Origin: Luteipulveratus flavus
GTDB lineage: Bacteria; Actinomycetota; Actinomycetes; Actinomycetales; Dermatophilaceae
Length of the DNA stretch: 64,000 nt
Direction: 5' to 3' (one strand)
NCBI RefSeq assembly: GCF_029080175.1
Contig: NZ_JARFJC010000040.1
A program made the translations under genes and the position numbers. Positions within the stretch are counted from its first letter, which is position 1. Each line of letters starts with the position of its first letter. This document shows positions 1-8,010 of this stretch, one piece after another. The notes under the pieces are model-generated. The model saw only the letters and a program-made list of their open reading frames with translations, was not told the origin of the DNA and did no database searches.

Positions 1-586
1 CAGGATCCCAGGAGGCGATCCGGTCCGCGTGGACCTCGGGGTGCATCTGCAGTCCCCACGCCGCGGCGCCGAGTCGGAAGGCCTGGTAGGGGCAGCGCTC
101 GCTCGAGGCGAGCCACACCGCGTCCTGCGGCAGCGCGGTGATCGCGTCACGGTGGCTCTCGACCGCAGGCACGCTCCCGCGCAGCGCGCCGAGGAGCGGG
201 TCGTCCCGCGCGTCGGCCCGGATGTGGACGCCGGTCACGCCCTTCTCGGGCTTCCCGTGGTCGGCCGCGACCCGGCCGCCCGCGACGACGGCGAGCAGCT
301 GACCGCCCAGGCAGATCCCGAGCAACGGCGTCCGGGTGCGCAGGCAGGTGCGTGCCAGCGTTCGCTCGGCCTCGAGCCACGGCGCCCGCGCGTCGTCATC
401 GGGCAGCAGCCCGCCACCGAGGAGGACGACCGCGGCGTGGGTGCCGGGCTCGGTCGGGACCGGCTCGCCGGCATCGGCGCGCAGCACGACCGGACGCAGG
501 CCGGCCTCGGTGATCCACTCGACCAGCCGCCCGGGACCGCTGCCCTCGGCGTTCTGGACCAGGAGCACGGTCTGCTGCGTCGACAC
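1..586 (-). CDS. class I glutamine amidotransferase (GMP synthase-like), 3' end outside window
   Basis: Reading the minus strand gives a GATase-1 domain. The nucleophile elbow is GICLGGQ, with the catalytic Cys about 96 residues from the start. A later WGLQMHPEVHAD segment supplies the His/Glu of the Cys-His-Glu triad. Such proteins hydrolyse glutamine and pass ammonia to a partner, but free-standing members are often of unknown use, and no synthase partner is visible. The GTG start at 586 has GAGGG nine bases upstream; an in-frame GTG at 595 lies too close to that sequence. About 195 codons are visible, the frame is open to the window edge, and the C-terminus is missing. The gene is divergent from the sigma-factor gene. 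Family assignment is firm; substrate is unknown. Confidence 0.85.
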   Translation of the reverse strand, partial: MSTQQTVLLVQNAEGSGPGRLVEWITEAGLRPVVLRADAGEPVPTEPGTHAAVVLLGGGLLPDDDARAPWLEAERTLARTCLRTRTPLLGICLGGQLLAVVAGGRVAADHGKPEKGVTGVHIRADARDDPLLGALRGSVPAVESHRDAITALPQDAVWLASSERCPYQAFRLGAAAWGLQMHPEVHADRIASWDP

Positions 587-811
587 GCCGGCCACCCTCG
601 CACGTCGGTGGCCACCTGTCGCGAGTCGTCCAGCAGGTGACCGGCCTGCGACGGGGGTGGCCGGTCGTCGATACTGGTCCGCGGCGACCGACGCGTCGCC
701 GGCGCACGGGGAGCCAACCGAAGCCGAGGTCCGTACGTCGTACCGACCATGACAGCGGTGACCGACGGGGTACCTCTGCGCCTTCGGGGCAGGGTCGAGA
801 GGAGCGCAGCA

Positions 812-1312
812 GTGCGGGTTGCCGGGTCCGAGGAGGCCGTACGCGAGGTCTTCGACGCGCACTACGGCCAGCTCGTCGGGTGGACGACTCGTCTGGTCGA
901 CGACCCCGACCTCGCGCACGACTTCGCCACCGAGGCGTTCGTCCGGCTGCTGCGGCACTGGTCGAGCGTGCAGAACCCGCGCGCCTGGCTCTACACGGCG
1001 GTCACCAACCAGGTCCGCGACCACTGGCGCCGCCGCGGTCGTGAGGCGGCCGCGTACGACAAGTGGCACGCCGGCAGCCCGGTCGGCATCGACGTGGCCG
1101 CGCCGGGTCCGGACCCGGCCGACCGGCTCACCGTCCAGGGGGCAGTGCTGGCGCTGCCGGACCGGCTGCGCGCGGTCGTCCTGCTCCACTACTTCGCCGA
1201 CCTCCCGGTGGTGCAGGTGGCGCAGAGCCTGCGCAAGTCGGAGGGCGCCGTGAAGCGTGACCTGTTCGATGCGCGACGGTTGCTCGCGAACGAGCTGGAG
1301 GGAGTGCGATGA
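812..1312 (+). CDS. ECF-type RNA polymerase sigma factor (sigma-70 family)
   Basis: A 166-residue protein with only sigma region 2 (about residues 8-75, including DPDLAHDFATEAFVRL and the NPRAWLYTAVTN -10-recognition helix) and region 4 (about 108-160, ending in the helix SLRKSEGAVKRDLFDARRLL). There is no region 3, which is typical of group IV (ECF) factors. I chose GTG 812 because GAGAGGAG sits about 8 nt upstream; an in-frame ATG at 749 would add 21 residues but has no ribosome binding site. The stop overlaps the next gene (ATGA), so the two are almost certainly co-translated and the neighbour may control this factor. Signal and regulon cannot be read from the sequence. Confidence 0.9.
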   Translation: MRVAGSEEAVREVFDAHYGQLVGWTTRLVDDPDLAHDFATEAFVRLLRHWSSVQNPRAWLYTAVTNQVRDHWRRRGREAAAYDKWHAGSPVGIDVAAPGPDPADRLTVQGAVLALPDRLRAVVLLHYFADLPVVQVAQSLRKSEGAVKRDLFDARRLLANELEGVR

Positions 1313-2754
1313 ACCCGAACGTCTCGGGAGACCCGGAGGACCAGGACGACCCCGTCGCGCGGTTCTTCGCCCAGGAGCGCGACGCCGTCCGGTCGGCGCC
1401 GGTGGACGACGACGAGTGGCAGCACATCGTCGCGCTGTCCGGGACCCGGGTGACCCGTCGCCCGTGGTGGGGCGTCGTCGCCGGTGCCGCCGCGGCTGTC
1501 GCGATCGGCGTGGCTGGCTGGTCGGTGCACCAGAAGTCGTTCGGCGAGGGCGAGGTCAGCCGCGGGGCAGCGGTCTCGGCCAGCACCTCACCGACGATCG
1601 AGTCGTTCGACCGAGCCGGCGCGCCGGCCGCCGCGGCGGCCCAGGCGACGAGCCCGGTGGACCCGCGGTTCACGACGTGGTCGCTGACGTACGCGGGCCA
1701 GGGCGCGATGTTCGCCTTCGGCTCCTCGCCGTGCCGGCCCGCGGGTACCTGCCCGACGCTGCTGCGGTCGATCGACAACGGCGGGACCTGGGTGACGGTG
1801 CACACCTTCCCGCAGGCGGACATGAGCCGGGCGAGCGGCGGGCAGCAGCCGTACGTCCAGGGTGAGAAGGCACTGACCGAGGCGCGGTTCGCGCTGCCCG
1901 AGGTCGGTTATGTGCTCGGGGGCGACCTGTGGGTCACCGGCGACGCGGGTGCCTCCTTCACCCGCGTGGAGCACCCCGGCCGTACCGTGCTGGACGTCGA
2001 GATCGAGGGGCTGGGGGACCGGCGCGCCAAGGTGGTCGTGCTCAGCGCGGACGGGTGCAGCGCGCAGGGGTGCACCGGCCCGATGTACGTCTCGACCGCG
2101 ACCTCCGACGGGCCTCGCGCCCTCCGCCGGGTCGCGACCCAGCAGGCCGCCGGCCGGATCGCGGACGCTCAGCTGGTCCTGCGCAACGGTCAGGTGTACG
2201 TCCAGCCCACAGGCGGCGGGACGGGTCCGGTGCGGCTGGACGGCGGGTCGCTCACGTCGCTGTCGGCGACCGCGTGCGGTGGCCGGCCGCTGGAGGCGCT
2301 CACCTCCTCGGCCGACGCGAAGAACGTGCTCTACGCCGCCTGCGAGGCCGGCAGCAGCGGCGGATCCGTCCGCTACCGCGTCCTGCGCAGCACCGACGAC
2401 GGCAGCACCTGGCAGGTGTCGGGTGACCAGCTGGTCATGCCGCGCGCGGGCCGACTCAGCCTCGCCTCGACCAGGGACGGCCGGATCGTCGCTACCACCG
2501 GAGGTCCTCGCCAGCCCCGCGGCCCGGTGTCGGCGACCCACCTGCAGGTGACCACCGACGGCGGTCGGACCTGGTCCCGGCCCGCCGTGCCGGCAGCGCC
2601 GACCGACGGCTTCGACTGGTCGGCCAGCCCCGGCGGCTCCCAGGTCTACGCCGTCTCCCGCATCACCCGCGGCTTCTGGTACTCCGGCAACGACGGCAGG
2701 TCGTGGCGGGTGGTCGACCCGTACCGGAGCGCGTCGGCGCCGAGCCGTCGCTGA
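1309..2754 (+). CDS. membrane-anchored Asp-box (BNR-like) beta-propeller protein, possible anti-sigma partner
   Basis: A 481-residue protein with an acidic cytoplasmic N-terminus (1-50), one transmembrane helix (about 55-73), an Ala/Ser linker, and an exported region with five Asp-box motifs: SIDNGGTW (154), TGDAGASF (210), STDDGSTW (361), TTDGGRTW (415) and SGNDGRSW (459). Asp-boxes mark beta-propellers of the sialidase/VPS10/photosystem-assembly kind. No sialidase catalytic residues were recognised, so an enzymatic role is not claimed. The ATGA overlap with the ECF sigma gene and the type II topology suggest a sensor whose cytoplasmic tail holds the sigma factor; this is inference, and no canonical ZAS or RskA-like domain is visible. 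Cys pairs in the exported part may form disulfides. Confidence 0.8.
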   Translation: MNPNVSGDPEDQDDPVARFFAQERDAVRSAPVDDDEWQHIVALSGTRVTRRPWWGVVAGAAAAVAIGVAGWSVHQKSFGEGEVSRGAAVSASTSPTIESFDRAGAPAAAAAQATSPVDPRFTTWSLTYAGQGAMFAFGSSPCRPAGTCPTLLRSIDNGGTWVTVHTFPQADMSRASGGQQPYVQGEKALTEARFALPEVGYVLGGDLWVTGDAGASFTRVEHPGRTVLDVEIEGLGDRRAKVVVLSADGCSAQGCTGPMYVSTATSDGPRALRRVATQQAAGRIADAQLVLRNGQVYVQPTGGGTGPVRLDGGSLTSLSATACGGRPLEALTSSADAKNVLYAACEAGSSGGSVRYRVLRSTDDGSTWQVSGDQLVMPRAGRLSLASTRDGRIVATTGGPRQPRGPVSATHLQVTTDGGRTWSRPAVPAAPTDGFDWSASPGGSQVYAVSRITRGFWYSGNDGRSWRVVDPYRSASAPSRR

Positions 2755-2788
2755 CCGGATCGTCCGACACCGTCCGCGGGGCTGCTGC

Positions 2789-2794
2789 CATGCT
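2789..2794 (+). promoter_or_regulatory. putative -10 hexamer (CATGCT) for a leaderless mRNA
   Basis: CATGCT lies 6 nt before ATG 2801. There is no Shine-Dalgarno sequence, so transcription probably starts at or next to the start codon. The -35 element is unclear. Confidence 0.35.
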
Positions 2795-2800
2795 GCGGGT

Positions 2801-5479
2801 ATGACGTCGTCCGACGCGCAGACCATGCCGAGCTATCCGCGGGCGTGGGAGGCGGACGTCGTCCTGCGGGACGGCAGCGTCGCCCACGTCCGTCCGATCC
2901 GTCCCGACGACGCCGAGGCGCTGCAGCGGTTCCACCAGTCCCAGTCGGAGCAGTCGGTCTACCTGCGCTTCTTCGCCCCGCTGAAGCGGCTCAGCGACAA
3001 GGACCTGCACCGGTTCACCCACGTCGACCACCACGGACGCGTCGCGCTGGTGGTCGAGGTCGGCGACGCGCTGGTGGCGGTCGCCCGGTACGACCGGCTG
3101 GAGGGCAACGACGGCCCGACCGCCGAGGTGGCGTTCAACGTCTCCGACGTCATGCAGGGGCGTGGTGTCGGCTCGGTGCTGCTGGAGCACCTCGCGGCGA
3201 TCGGGCAGGAGGCGGGGGTCCAGCGGTTCGTCGCCGACGTCCTGCCGCAGAACACCAAGATGCTGTCGGTCTTCTCCGACGCCGGCTACGAGGTGAGCCG
3301 GCAGTTCGACGACGGTGTGGTCGCCCTCTCGTTCGACATCAGCCCTACCGACCGCAGCGAGGCGGTCCGCGCCGCCCGTGAGCAGCGCGCCGAGTCGGTG
3401 AGTGTCCGTTCGCTGCTGCGGCCACGCTCGGTCGCGGTCGTCGGCGTCAGCCGTCGCGAGGCCTCAGTGGGGCGGCAGGTGTTCGAGCACCTGCGGGACG
3501 CGGGCTTCACCGGCGACCTCTGGGCCGTCAGCAGCGCCGGGGAGCCGGTCGCCGACCGGGCCACGTACGCGCGGGTGGGGGACATCCCGCAGCCGGTCGA
3601 CCTGGTGGTCGTCGCGGTGCCGGCGGACGCGGTGCAGGACGTCGTGCTCGACTGCGGCCGCGTCGGTGTCCGGGCGCTGCTGGTCGTCTCCGCCGGTTTC
3701 GCCGAGGCGGGTCCGGAGGGGGAGCGGCGGCAGGTCGAGCTGCTGCGCACCGCGCGCCGGTTCGGCATGCGGGTCGTCGGCCCGAACTCCTTCGGCCTCA
3801 TCAACGCCCGCCCGCAGCAGCGCATGAACGCCTCGCTCGCGCCGCAGATGCCCGCGGCGGGTGCGCTGGGTCTGTTTGCCCAGAGCGGCGCGCTCGGCAT
3901 CGCCGTGCTGGCGGAGGCCGACCGCCGCAGGCTCGGGCTCAGCGACTTCGTCTCGGCCGGCAACCGCGTCGACGTGAGCGGCAACGACCTGATGCAGTAC
4001 TGGTTCGACGACGAGGACACCCACGCGGTCGCGCTGTACCTGGAGTCGATGGGCAACCCGCGCAAGTTCTCTCGCATCGCCCGCCGGCTGACCGGCCGCA
4101 AACCGGTCATCGTCGTCAAGAGCGGTGTGTCGTCGTACGGCGTCCCGCCGGGGCACCGGGTACGCGCGACCCGGGCGCGGCCGTCGGCGTTCCGGGCGAT
4201 GCTCCGGCAGGCCGGCGTCATCCGGGTCGATGACGTCCACCAGATGCTGGACGTCGCCCAGCTCGTGGTGAACCAGCCGCTGCCCCGAGGCGGTCACGTG
4301 GCCGTCGTCGGCAACTCCGACGCCCTCGGGGTGCTCGCCGCCGACGCCTGCGCGGGGCGCGGCCTCGACGTGGTCCACGGCCCGGTGTCGGTACCTGCCG
4401 AGGCGGACGCCGCGACGTTCGAGCGCGCGCTGCGAGAGGCGTTCGAGGACCCCGACGTGGACAGCGTGATCGCCTGCTTCATCCCGCCACTGGTCACCGA
4501 CGGCGCCGAGGTCGCCGCGGTCCTCGCCCGGACCAGCAGCGCGCACGACAAGCCCTGCATCACGACGTTCCTCGGGGTGGACGGCGCTCCGGAGGCGCTG
4601 GCGAGCGCGGTGGCCGCGGACGGCACTCGCCGCGTCGTGCCCTCCTACTCCATGCCCGAGAACGGCGTACGGGCGCTCGCAGCCGCTACCCGGTACGGCG
4701 AGTGGCGGGCTCGCGACCACGGCCAGCAGGTGCGGCCGGACGGCATCGACCAGGCCGCCGCCGAGCGGCTCGTCGACGAGGTGCTCGCCGGTTCGCCGGA
4801 CGGTCGCCGGCTGCGGACCGAGGAGGTCACGAGGCTGCTGGCCTGCTACGGCATCGAGGTCTGGCCGACGGTCCCGGTCGAGGACCGCAGGGCGGCCGTG
4901 CGGGCCGCGCGCGAGCTCGGCTACCCGGTGGTGCTGAAGTCGGTCTCGCCGCTGGTCCGCCACCAGCCGGTCACCGCGGTCCGGGTCGACATCACCAGCG
5001 ACGCAGCCATGCGTGGCGCCTACGACGCCCTCGACGAGCGCCTCGCTCCGTTGCACGCGAACCGGATGGTCGTGCAGAAGATGGCGACCCCGGGGACCGC
5101 GTGCGTGATCGGCAGCAGCGAGGACCCCTTGTTCGGCCCGGTCGTCAGCTTCGGCCTCGGCGGCGCCCCGACCGAGCTGCTGGACGACATCGGCTACCGC
5201 ATCCCGCCGCTGACCGACGTCGACGTGAGCGACCTGGTGATGTCGGTGAAGGCGGCGCCCCTGCTGCACGGGCACCGCGGCGGTGACCCGGTGGACCGGG
5301 CAGCCCTGGAGGACCTGATCGCGCGGGTGTCGGTGCTGGCCGACCACGTGCCCGAGGTCGTCTCGCTCGAGCTGAACCCCGTGAACTGCCATGCCGGCGG
5401 GCTGGAGGTGCTCGGTGCGAGCGTGGCCGTCGCGCCGCCCGCCACCCGGGCCGACTCCGGCAGGCGTGCCCTGTCCTGA
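2801..5479 (+). CDS. GNAT / NDP-forming acyl-CoA ligase-like protein (Pat-type lysine acetyltransferase)
   Basis: An 892-residue multidomain protein. An N-terminal GNAT domain (about 19-175, with the acetyl-CoA loop QGRGVGS near 118) is followed by a CoA-binding Rossmann domain (about 203-310), succinyl-CoA-ligase-like domains (about 345-600) and a C-terminal ATP-grasp domain (about 650-880). Known relatives (PatZ, Salmonella Pat, Streptomyces PatA) acetylate lysines of acetyl-CoA synthetase and other metabolic enzymes; in actinobacteria the GNAT domain is N-terminal, as here. The phosphohistidine segment normally reading SHTG after KPVIVVKSG is replaced by PPGHRVRAT, which suggests a sensory rather than catalytic ligase half (inference). 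ATG 2801 is used; ATG 2825 is an alternative. It stands 20 nt before the DUF5998 gene. Confidence 0.88.
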   Translation: MTSSDAQTMPSYPRAWEADVVLRDGSVAHVRPIRPDDAEALQRFHQSQSEQSVYLRFFAPLKRLSDKDLHRFTHVDHHGRVALVVEVGDALVAVARYDRLEGNDGPTAEVAFNVSDVMQGRGVGSVLLEHLAAIGQEAGVQRFVADVLPQNTKMLSVFSDAGYEVSRQFDDGVVALSFDISPTDRSEAVRAAREQRAESVSVRSLLRPRSVAVVGVSRREASVGRQVFEHLRDAGFTGDLWAVSSAGEPVADRATYARVGDIPQPVDLVVVAVPADAVQDVVLDCGRVGVRALLVVSAGFAEAGPEGERRQVELLRTARRFGMRVVGPNSFGLINARPQQRMNASLAPQMPAAGALGLFAQSGALGIAVLAEADRRRLGLSDFVSAGNRVDVSGNDLMQYWFDDEDTHAVALYLESMGNPRKFSRIARRLTGRKPVIVVKSGVSSYGVPPGHRVRATRARPSAFRAMLRQAGVIRVDDVHQMLDVAQLVVNQPLPRGGHVAVVGNSDALGVLAADACAGRGLDVVHGPVSVPAEADAATFERALREAFEDPDVDSVIACFIPPLVTDGAEVAAVLARTSSAHDKPCITTFLGVDGAPEALASAVAADGTRRVVPSYSMPENGVRALAAATRYGEWRARDHGQQVRPDGIDQAAAERLVDEVLAGSPDGRRLRTEEVTRLLACYGIEVWPTVPVEDRRAAVRAARELGYPVVLKSVSPLVRHQPVTAVRVDITSDAAMRGAYDALDERLAPLHANRMVVQKMATPGTACVIGSSEDPLFGPVVSFGLGGAPTELLDDIGYRIPPLTDVDVSDLVMSVKAAPLLHGHRGGDPVDRAALEDLIARVSVLADHVPEVVSLELNPVNCHAGGLEVLGASVAVAPPATRADSGRRALS

Positions 5480-5486
5480 CCAGTGG

Positions 5487-5492
5487 GACAAT
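5487..5492 (+). promoter_or_regulatory. putative -10 hexamer (GACAAT) for a leaderless mRNA
   Basis: GACAAT lies 7 nt before ATG 5500, inside the short gap after the preceding stop codon. No Shine-Dalgarno sequence precedes the start. Confidence 0.4.
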
Positions 5493-5499
5493 CGGGGCC

Positions 5500-6105
5500 A
5501 TGGTCTCTCGAGCCCCGCAGGCGATGCTTCCCACCACGCTCACCGACGACATCGTCCAGGCGGGCTACTACCCGGCTCTGGTGGCCGACGTCGTCTCCGC
5601 CGCGCTCGCCGGCGAGGAGGTCACCGCCCACCTGGTGCACCAGGAGACCACGCTGGACCAGGAGTCGGTCCGCCGCCACATCACCGTCCTGGCGCTGACG
5701 CGCGGCCGGCTGGTCATCGCCCACGCCGACGACCACGCGCCCGACCCGACCTCCAGCATCCACGCCTCGTCGGTCGCCACGGCCTCGACCGAGTGCGTCC
5801 CGCTGAGCGCGGTCCGCGGCGTCATGCTGACCCACGTCGTCCCCTCCCCGGACCAGTACGTCCCCGGGACCCTCGGGCGCGAGCTGACCCTGACGCTCGG
5901 CTGGGGCACCGTGGCGCGGCTCGACCTCGTCCCGGCGACCTGCGGCGACCCCGAGTGCGAGGCCGACCACGGGTACGAGGGCACGGTCACCGGCGACGAC
6001 ATCTCGCTGCGGGTGAGCGCGGACGCCGAGGGCGAGAACGTCCTCTCGCGGGCCCACGCGTTCGCCGCTGCGCTCTCGGCCGCCATCGGTCAGACCACGC
6101 CGTGA
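5500..6105 (+). CDS. DUF5998 family protein
   Basis: A 201-residue soluble protein without signal peptide or membrane segment. I recognise it as the actinobacterial DUF5998 family, which usually stands directly before an alkaline-phosphatase-superfamily gene, as it does here. Conserved-looking parts are the N-terminal helix around DDIVQAGYYPALVADVV, the HQETTLDQESVRRHITVLALT stretch and a CGDPECEADHGYEG segment (about 147-160) whose two Cys and one His could bind a metal. Its stop overlaps the next start (GTGA), implying translational coupling. Function is unknown. Confidence 0.8.
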   Translation: MVSRAPQAMLPTTLTDDIVQAGYYPALVADVVSAALAGEEVTAHLVHQETTLDQESVRRHITVLALTRGRLVIAHADDHAPDPTSSIHASSVATASTECVPLSAVRGVMLTHVVPSPDQYVPGTLGRELTLTLGWGTVARLDLVPATCGDPECEADHGYEGTVTGDDISLRVSADAEGENVLSRAHAFAAALSAAIGQTTP

Positions 6106-7250
6106 CCGCAGGCAGCGACACCGTCCAGCCGGTCCTGCCGGCGTACGACGGCGGTGGGCTCGCCGGTGTCCTCCCGTCCGTCGCCGCGTCGCTGGGCGTC
6201 GGTACCGGACCGCTGGACCTCGCACCCGCCCGGCGTGCCGTGGTCGTCCTCGTCGACGGACTCGGCATGGAGCTGCTGCGCCAGCGCAAGGGGCACGCGC
6301 CGTTCCTGCGGGCGCTGCTCGCGCAGGCTCGCGACCTGCGCGCCGGGTTCCCCTCTACCACCGCCACGAGCCTGGGCTCGTTCGGTACGGGCCTGCCACC
6401 CGGTGCGCACGGCCTCACCGGCTACCAGGTGGAGATCCCGGGCGAGGGCCGGCTGTTCAACGAGCTCTCCTGGGAGGGCGGCCCGGACCCGCGCACGTGG
6501 CAGCCCGAGCCGACGGTCCTGCAGCGGACCGCGGCGGCCGGCGTCGCGACGACGATGGTCGCGCCGGCGTACTTCGACGGCTCAGGGCTGACGCGAGCTG
6601 CGTTGCGTGGCGCGGCTTTTCGGGCGGCCGACGCCCTCGAGGACCGGGTGGACGCCACGCTCTCCGCGGTGCGGAAGGACAGCCGGGCCCTCGTCTACCT
6701 GTATTGGGGCGAGCTGGACCGCACCGGCCACGTCCACGGGTGCCAGAGCCGGCAGTGGGGCGAGGAGCTGGAGCACATCGACCGCGAGCTGCGCCGGCTG
6801 TCCGACCGGCTCCCGCGCGACTGCTCCCTGACCGTGGTGGCCGACCACGGCATGATCGACATCCCGATGGACGCCCGCATCGACGTCGCGCACGACGGCG
6901 AGCTCGCGTCCGGCGTCCGTCTTGTCGGTGGGGAGATGCGGGCCCTGCAGCTGTACTGCGAGCAGGGAGCCGCCGCGGACGTCCTCGCGACCTGGCGCGG
7001 CCGGCTCGGCGCCTCGGGGTGGATCCTCGCGCGCGAGGAGGCGGTCGGTCAGGGCTGGTTCGGCCCGGTGCACGAGCGGGTGATGCCGCGCATCGGGGAC
7101 GTCGTGGTCGCGTTCCACGAGCCCGTGGGCGTCGTCGACAGCCGGGTGATGCGTCCGGTCGTGCTCGGGCTCCTGGGTCAGCACGGCTCTCTCACGCCCG
7201 AGGAGCAGAACGTCCCGATGCTGCACCTCGACGCGCCCGACCAGCGATGA
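6102..7250 (+). CDS. alkaline phosphatase superfamily protein (nucleotide pyrophosphatase/phosphodiesterase-like)
   Basis: 382 residues from GTG 6102, which overlaps the DUF5998 stop by 4 nt; the open frame extends further upstream, but that part is antisense-like noise within the previous gene. Metal-site motifs of the NPP/phosphodiesterase group are present: VVLVDGLG near the N-terminus (first Asp), FPSTTATS (nucleophile Thr), YWGELDRTGH (Asp/His), VVADHGM (Asp-His) and GQHGSLTPEE near the C-terminus (final His). There is no signal peptide, so it probably acts in the cytoplasm on a phosphodiester or pyrophosphate. The substrate is unknown. The persistent pairing with DUF5998 suggests a common role. 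Confidence 0.87.
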   Translation: MTAGSDTVQPVLPAYDGGGLAGVLPSVAASLGVGTGPLDLAPARRAVVVLVDGLGMELLRQRKGHAPFLRALLAQARDLRAGFPSTTATSLGSFGTGLPPGAHGLTGYQVEIPGEGRLFNELSWEGGPDPRTWQPEPTVLQRTAAAGVATTMVAPAYFDGSGLTRAALRGAAFRAADALEDRVDATLSAVRKDSRALVYLYWGELDRTGHVHGCQSRQWGEELEHIDRELRRLSDRLPRDCSLTVVADHGMIDIPMDARIDVAHDGELASGVRLVGGEMRALQLYCEQGAAADVLATWRGRLGASGWILAREEAVGQGWFGPVHERVMPRIGDVVVAFHEPVGVVDSRVMRPVVLGLLGQHGSLTPEEQNVPMLHLDAPDQR

Positions 7251-7271
7251 GACGGCGGGTCGCTCGCCACC

Positions 7272-7277
7272 TAAGGT
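7272..7277 (+). promoter_or_regulatory. putative -10 hexamer (TAAGGT) for leaderless tdk mRNA
   Basis: TAAGGT fits TAnnnT and is 6 nt from GTG 7284. No Shine-Dalgarno sequence is present. Confidence 0.45.
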
Positions 7278-7283
7278 CGTGCC

Positions 7284-7970
7284 GTGGCTGAGCTGGTGTT
7301 CTTCTCCGGGACGATGGACTGCGGCAAGTCGACGCTCGCGCTGCAGATGGACCACAACCATCGCGCGCGAGGTCGCACGGGCCTGGTCCTCACCAAGCAC
7401 GACCGGGCCGGGGAGGCCGTGATCTCCTCACGGCTCGGGCTGTCCCGCGAGGCGACCGAGGTCGGGGACGACCTGGACCTGTGGGACCTCGTCGTCGAGC
7501 AGGCGACCCACGGCCGCGCCGTGCAGTACCTCATCTGCGACGAGGCGCAGTTCTACACGCCGCAGCAGGTCGAGCAGCTGGCCCGGATCGTCGACGAGAT
7601 GGACATCGACGTCTACGCCTTCGGCATCACGGCCGACTTCCGGACCGAGCTGTTCCCCGGCTCCCGCCGACTCATCGAGCTGGCGGACCGCACGCAGGTG
7701 CCGCAGGTCGAGGCGCTGTGCTGGTGCGGCCGGCGGGCGACCCACAACGCGCGCGTCGTCGACGGACACATGGTCGTCGAGGGCGAGCAGGTCGTTGTCG
7801 GCGACACGGCGGGCGCGCCCGCGGGCCAGGTGGAGTACGAGGTGCTCTGCCGCCGCCACTACATGCGCCGGATGACGGCGCACGCCGCTCGCGCGCAGGC
7901 GGGCTCTCCCGACCTGCTGCCGTTCGACCTGGACCTGTGCCCGTTGCCCGGTCCGGCGAGCCATGGCTGA
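7284..7970 (+). CDS. tdk: thymidine kinase (TK1 type)
   Basis: 228 residues. Phosphorylates thymidine to dTMP with ATP in the salvage pathway. Walker A is GTMDCGKST (9-17), the Walker B/catalytic Glu is in DEAQF (86-90), and the structural zinc site is supplied by CWC (146, 148) and CRRH (189-192), all typical of tetrameric TK1 enzymes. The start is GTG, directly downstream of a TAAGGT -10-like box. The C-terminal about 30 residues extend past the usual family end. dTMP supply is of interest because the dUTPase gene of this window is damaged. Confidence 0.93.
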   Translation: MAELVFFSGTMDCGKSTLALQMDHNHRARGRTGLVLTKHDRAGEAVISSRLGLSREATEVGDDLDLWDLVVEQATHGRAVQYLICDEAQFYTPQQVEQLARIVDEMDIDVYAFGITADFRTELFPGSRRLIELADRTQVPQVEALCWCGRRATHNARVVDGHMVVEGEQVVVGDTAGAPAGQVEYEVLCRRHYMRRMTAHAARAQAGSPDLLPFDLDLCPLPGPASHG

Positions 7971-7998
7971 GGAGCCCCTGCGCCCGCCGGTCGGCAGG

Positions 7999-8004
7999 CA
8001 CAAT
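7999..8004 (+). promoter_or_regulatory. putative -10 hexamer (CACAAT) for a leaderless mRNA
   Basis: CACAAT is 6 nt before ATG 8011. This spacing, shared by many genes in the window, is why 8011 is preferred over ATG 7963 as the start of the MFS gene. Confidence 0.4.
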
Positions 8005-8010
8005 GGGCGC

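Noticed and set aside
749..811. Earlier ATG start for the ECF sigma factor
   Set aside because: No ribosome binding site precedes ATG 749, while GTG 812 follows GAGAGGAG and begins just before sigma region 2.
1309..2754. Secreted sialidase
   Set aside because: Asp-boxes occur in many beta-propellers. The FRIP motif, Arg triad and Tyr/Glu catalytic pair of sialidases were not seen.
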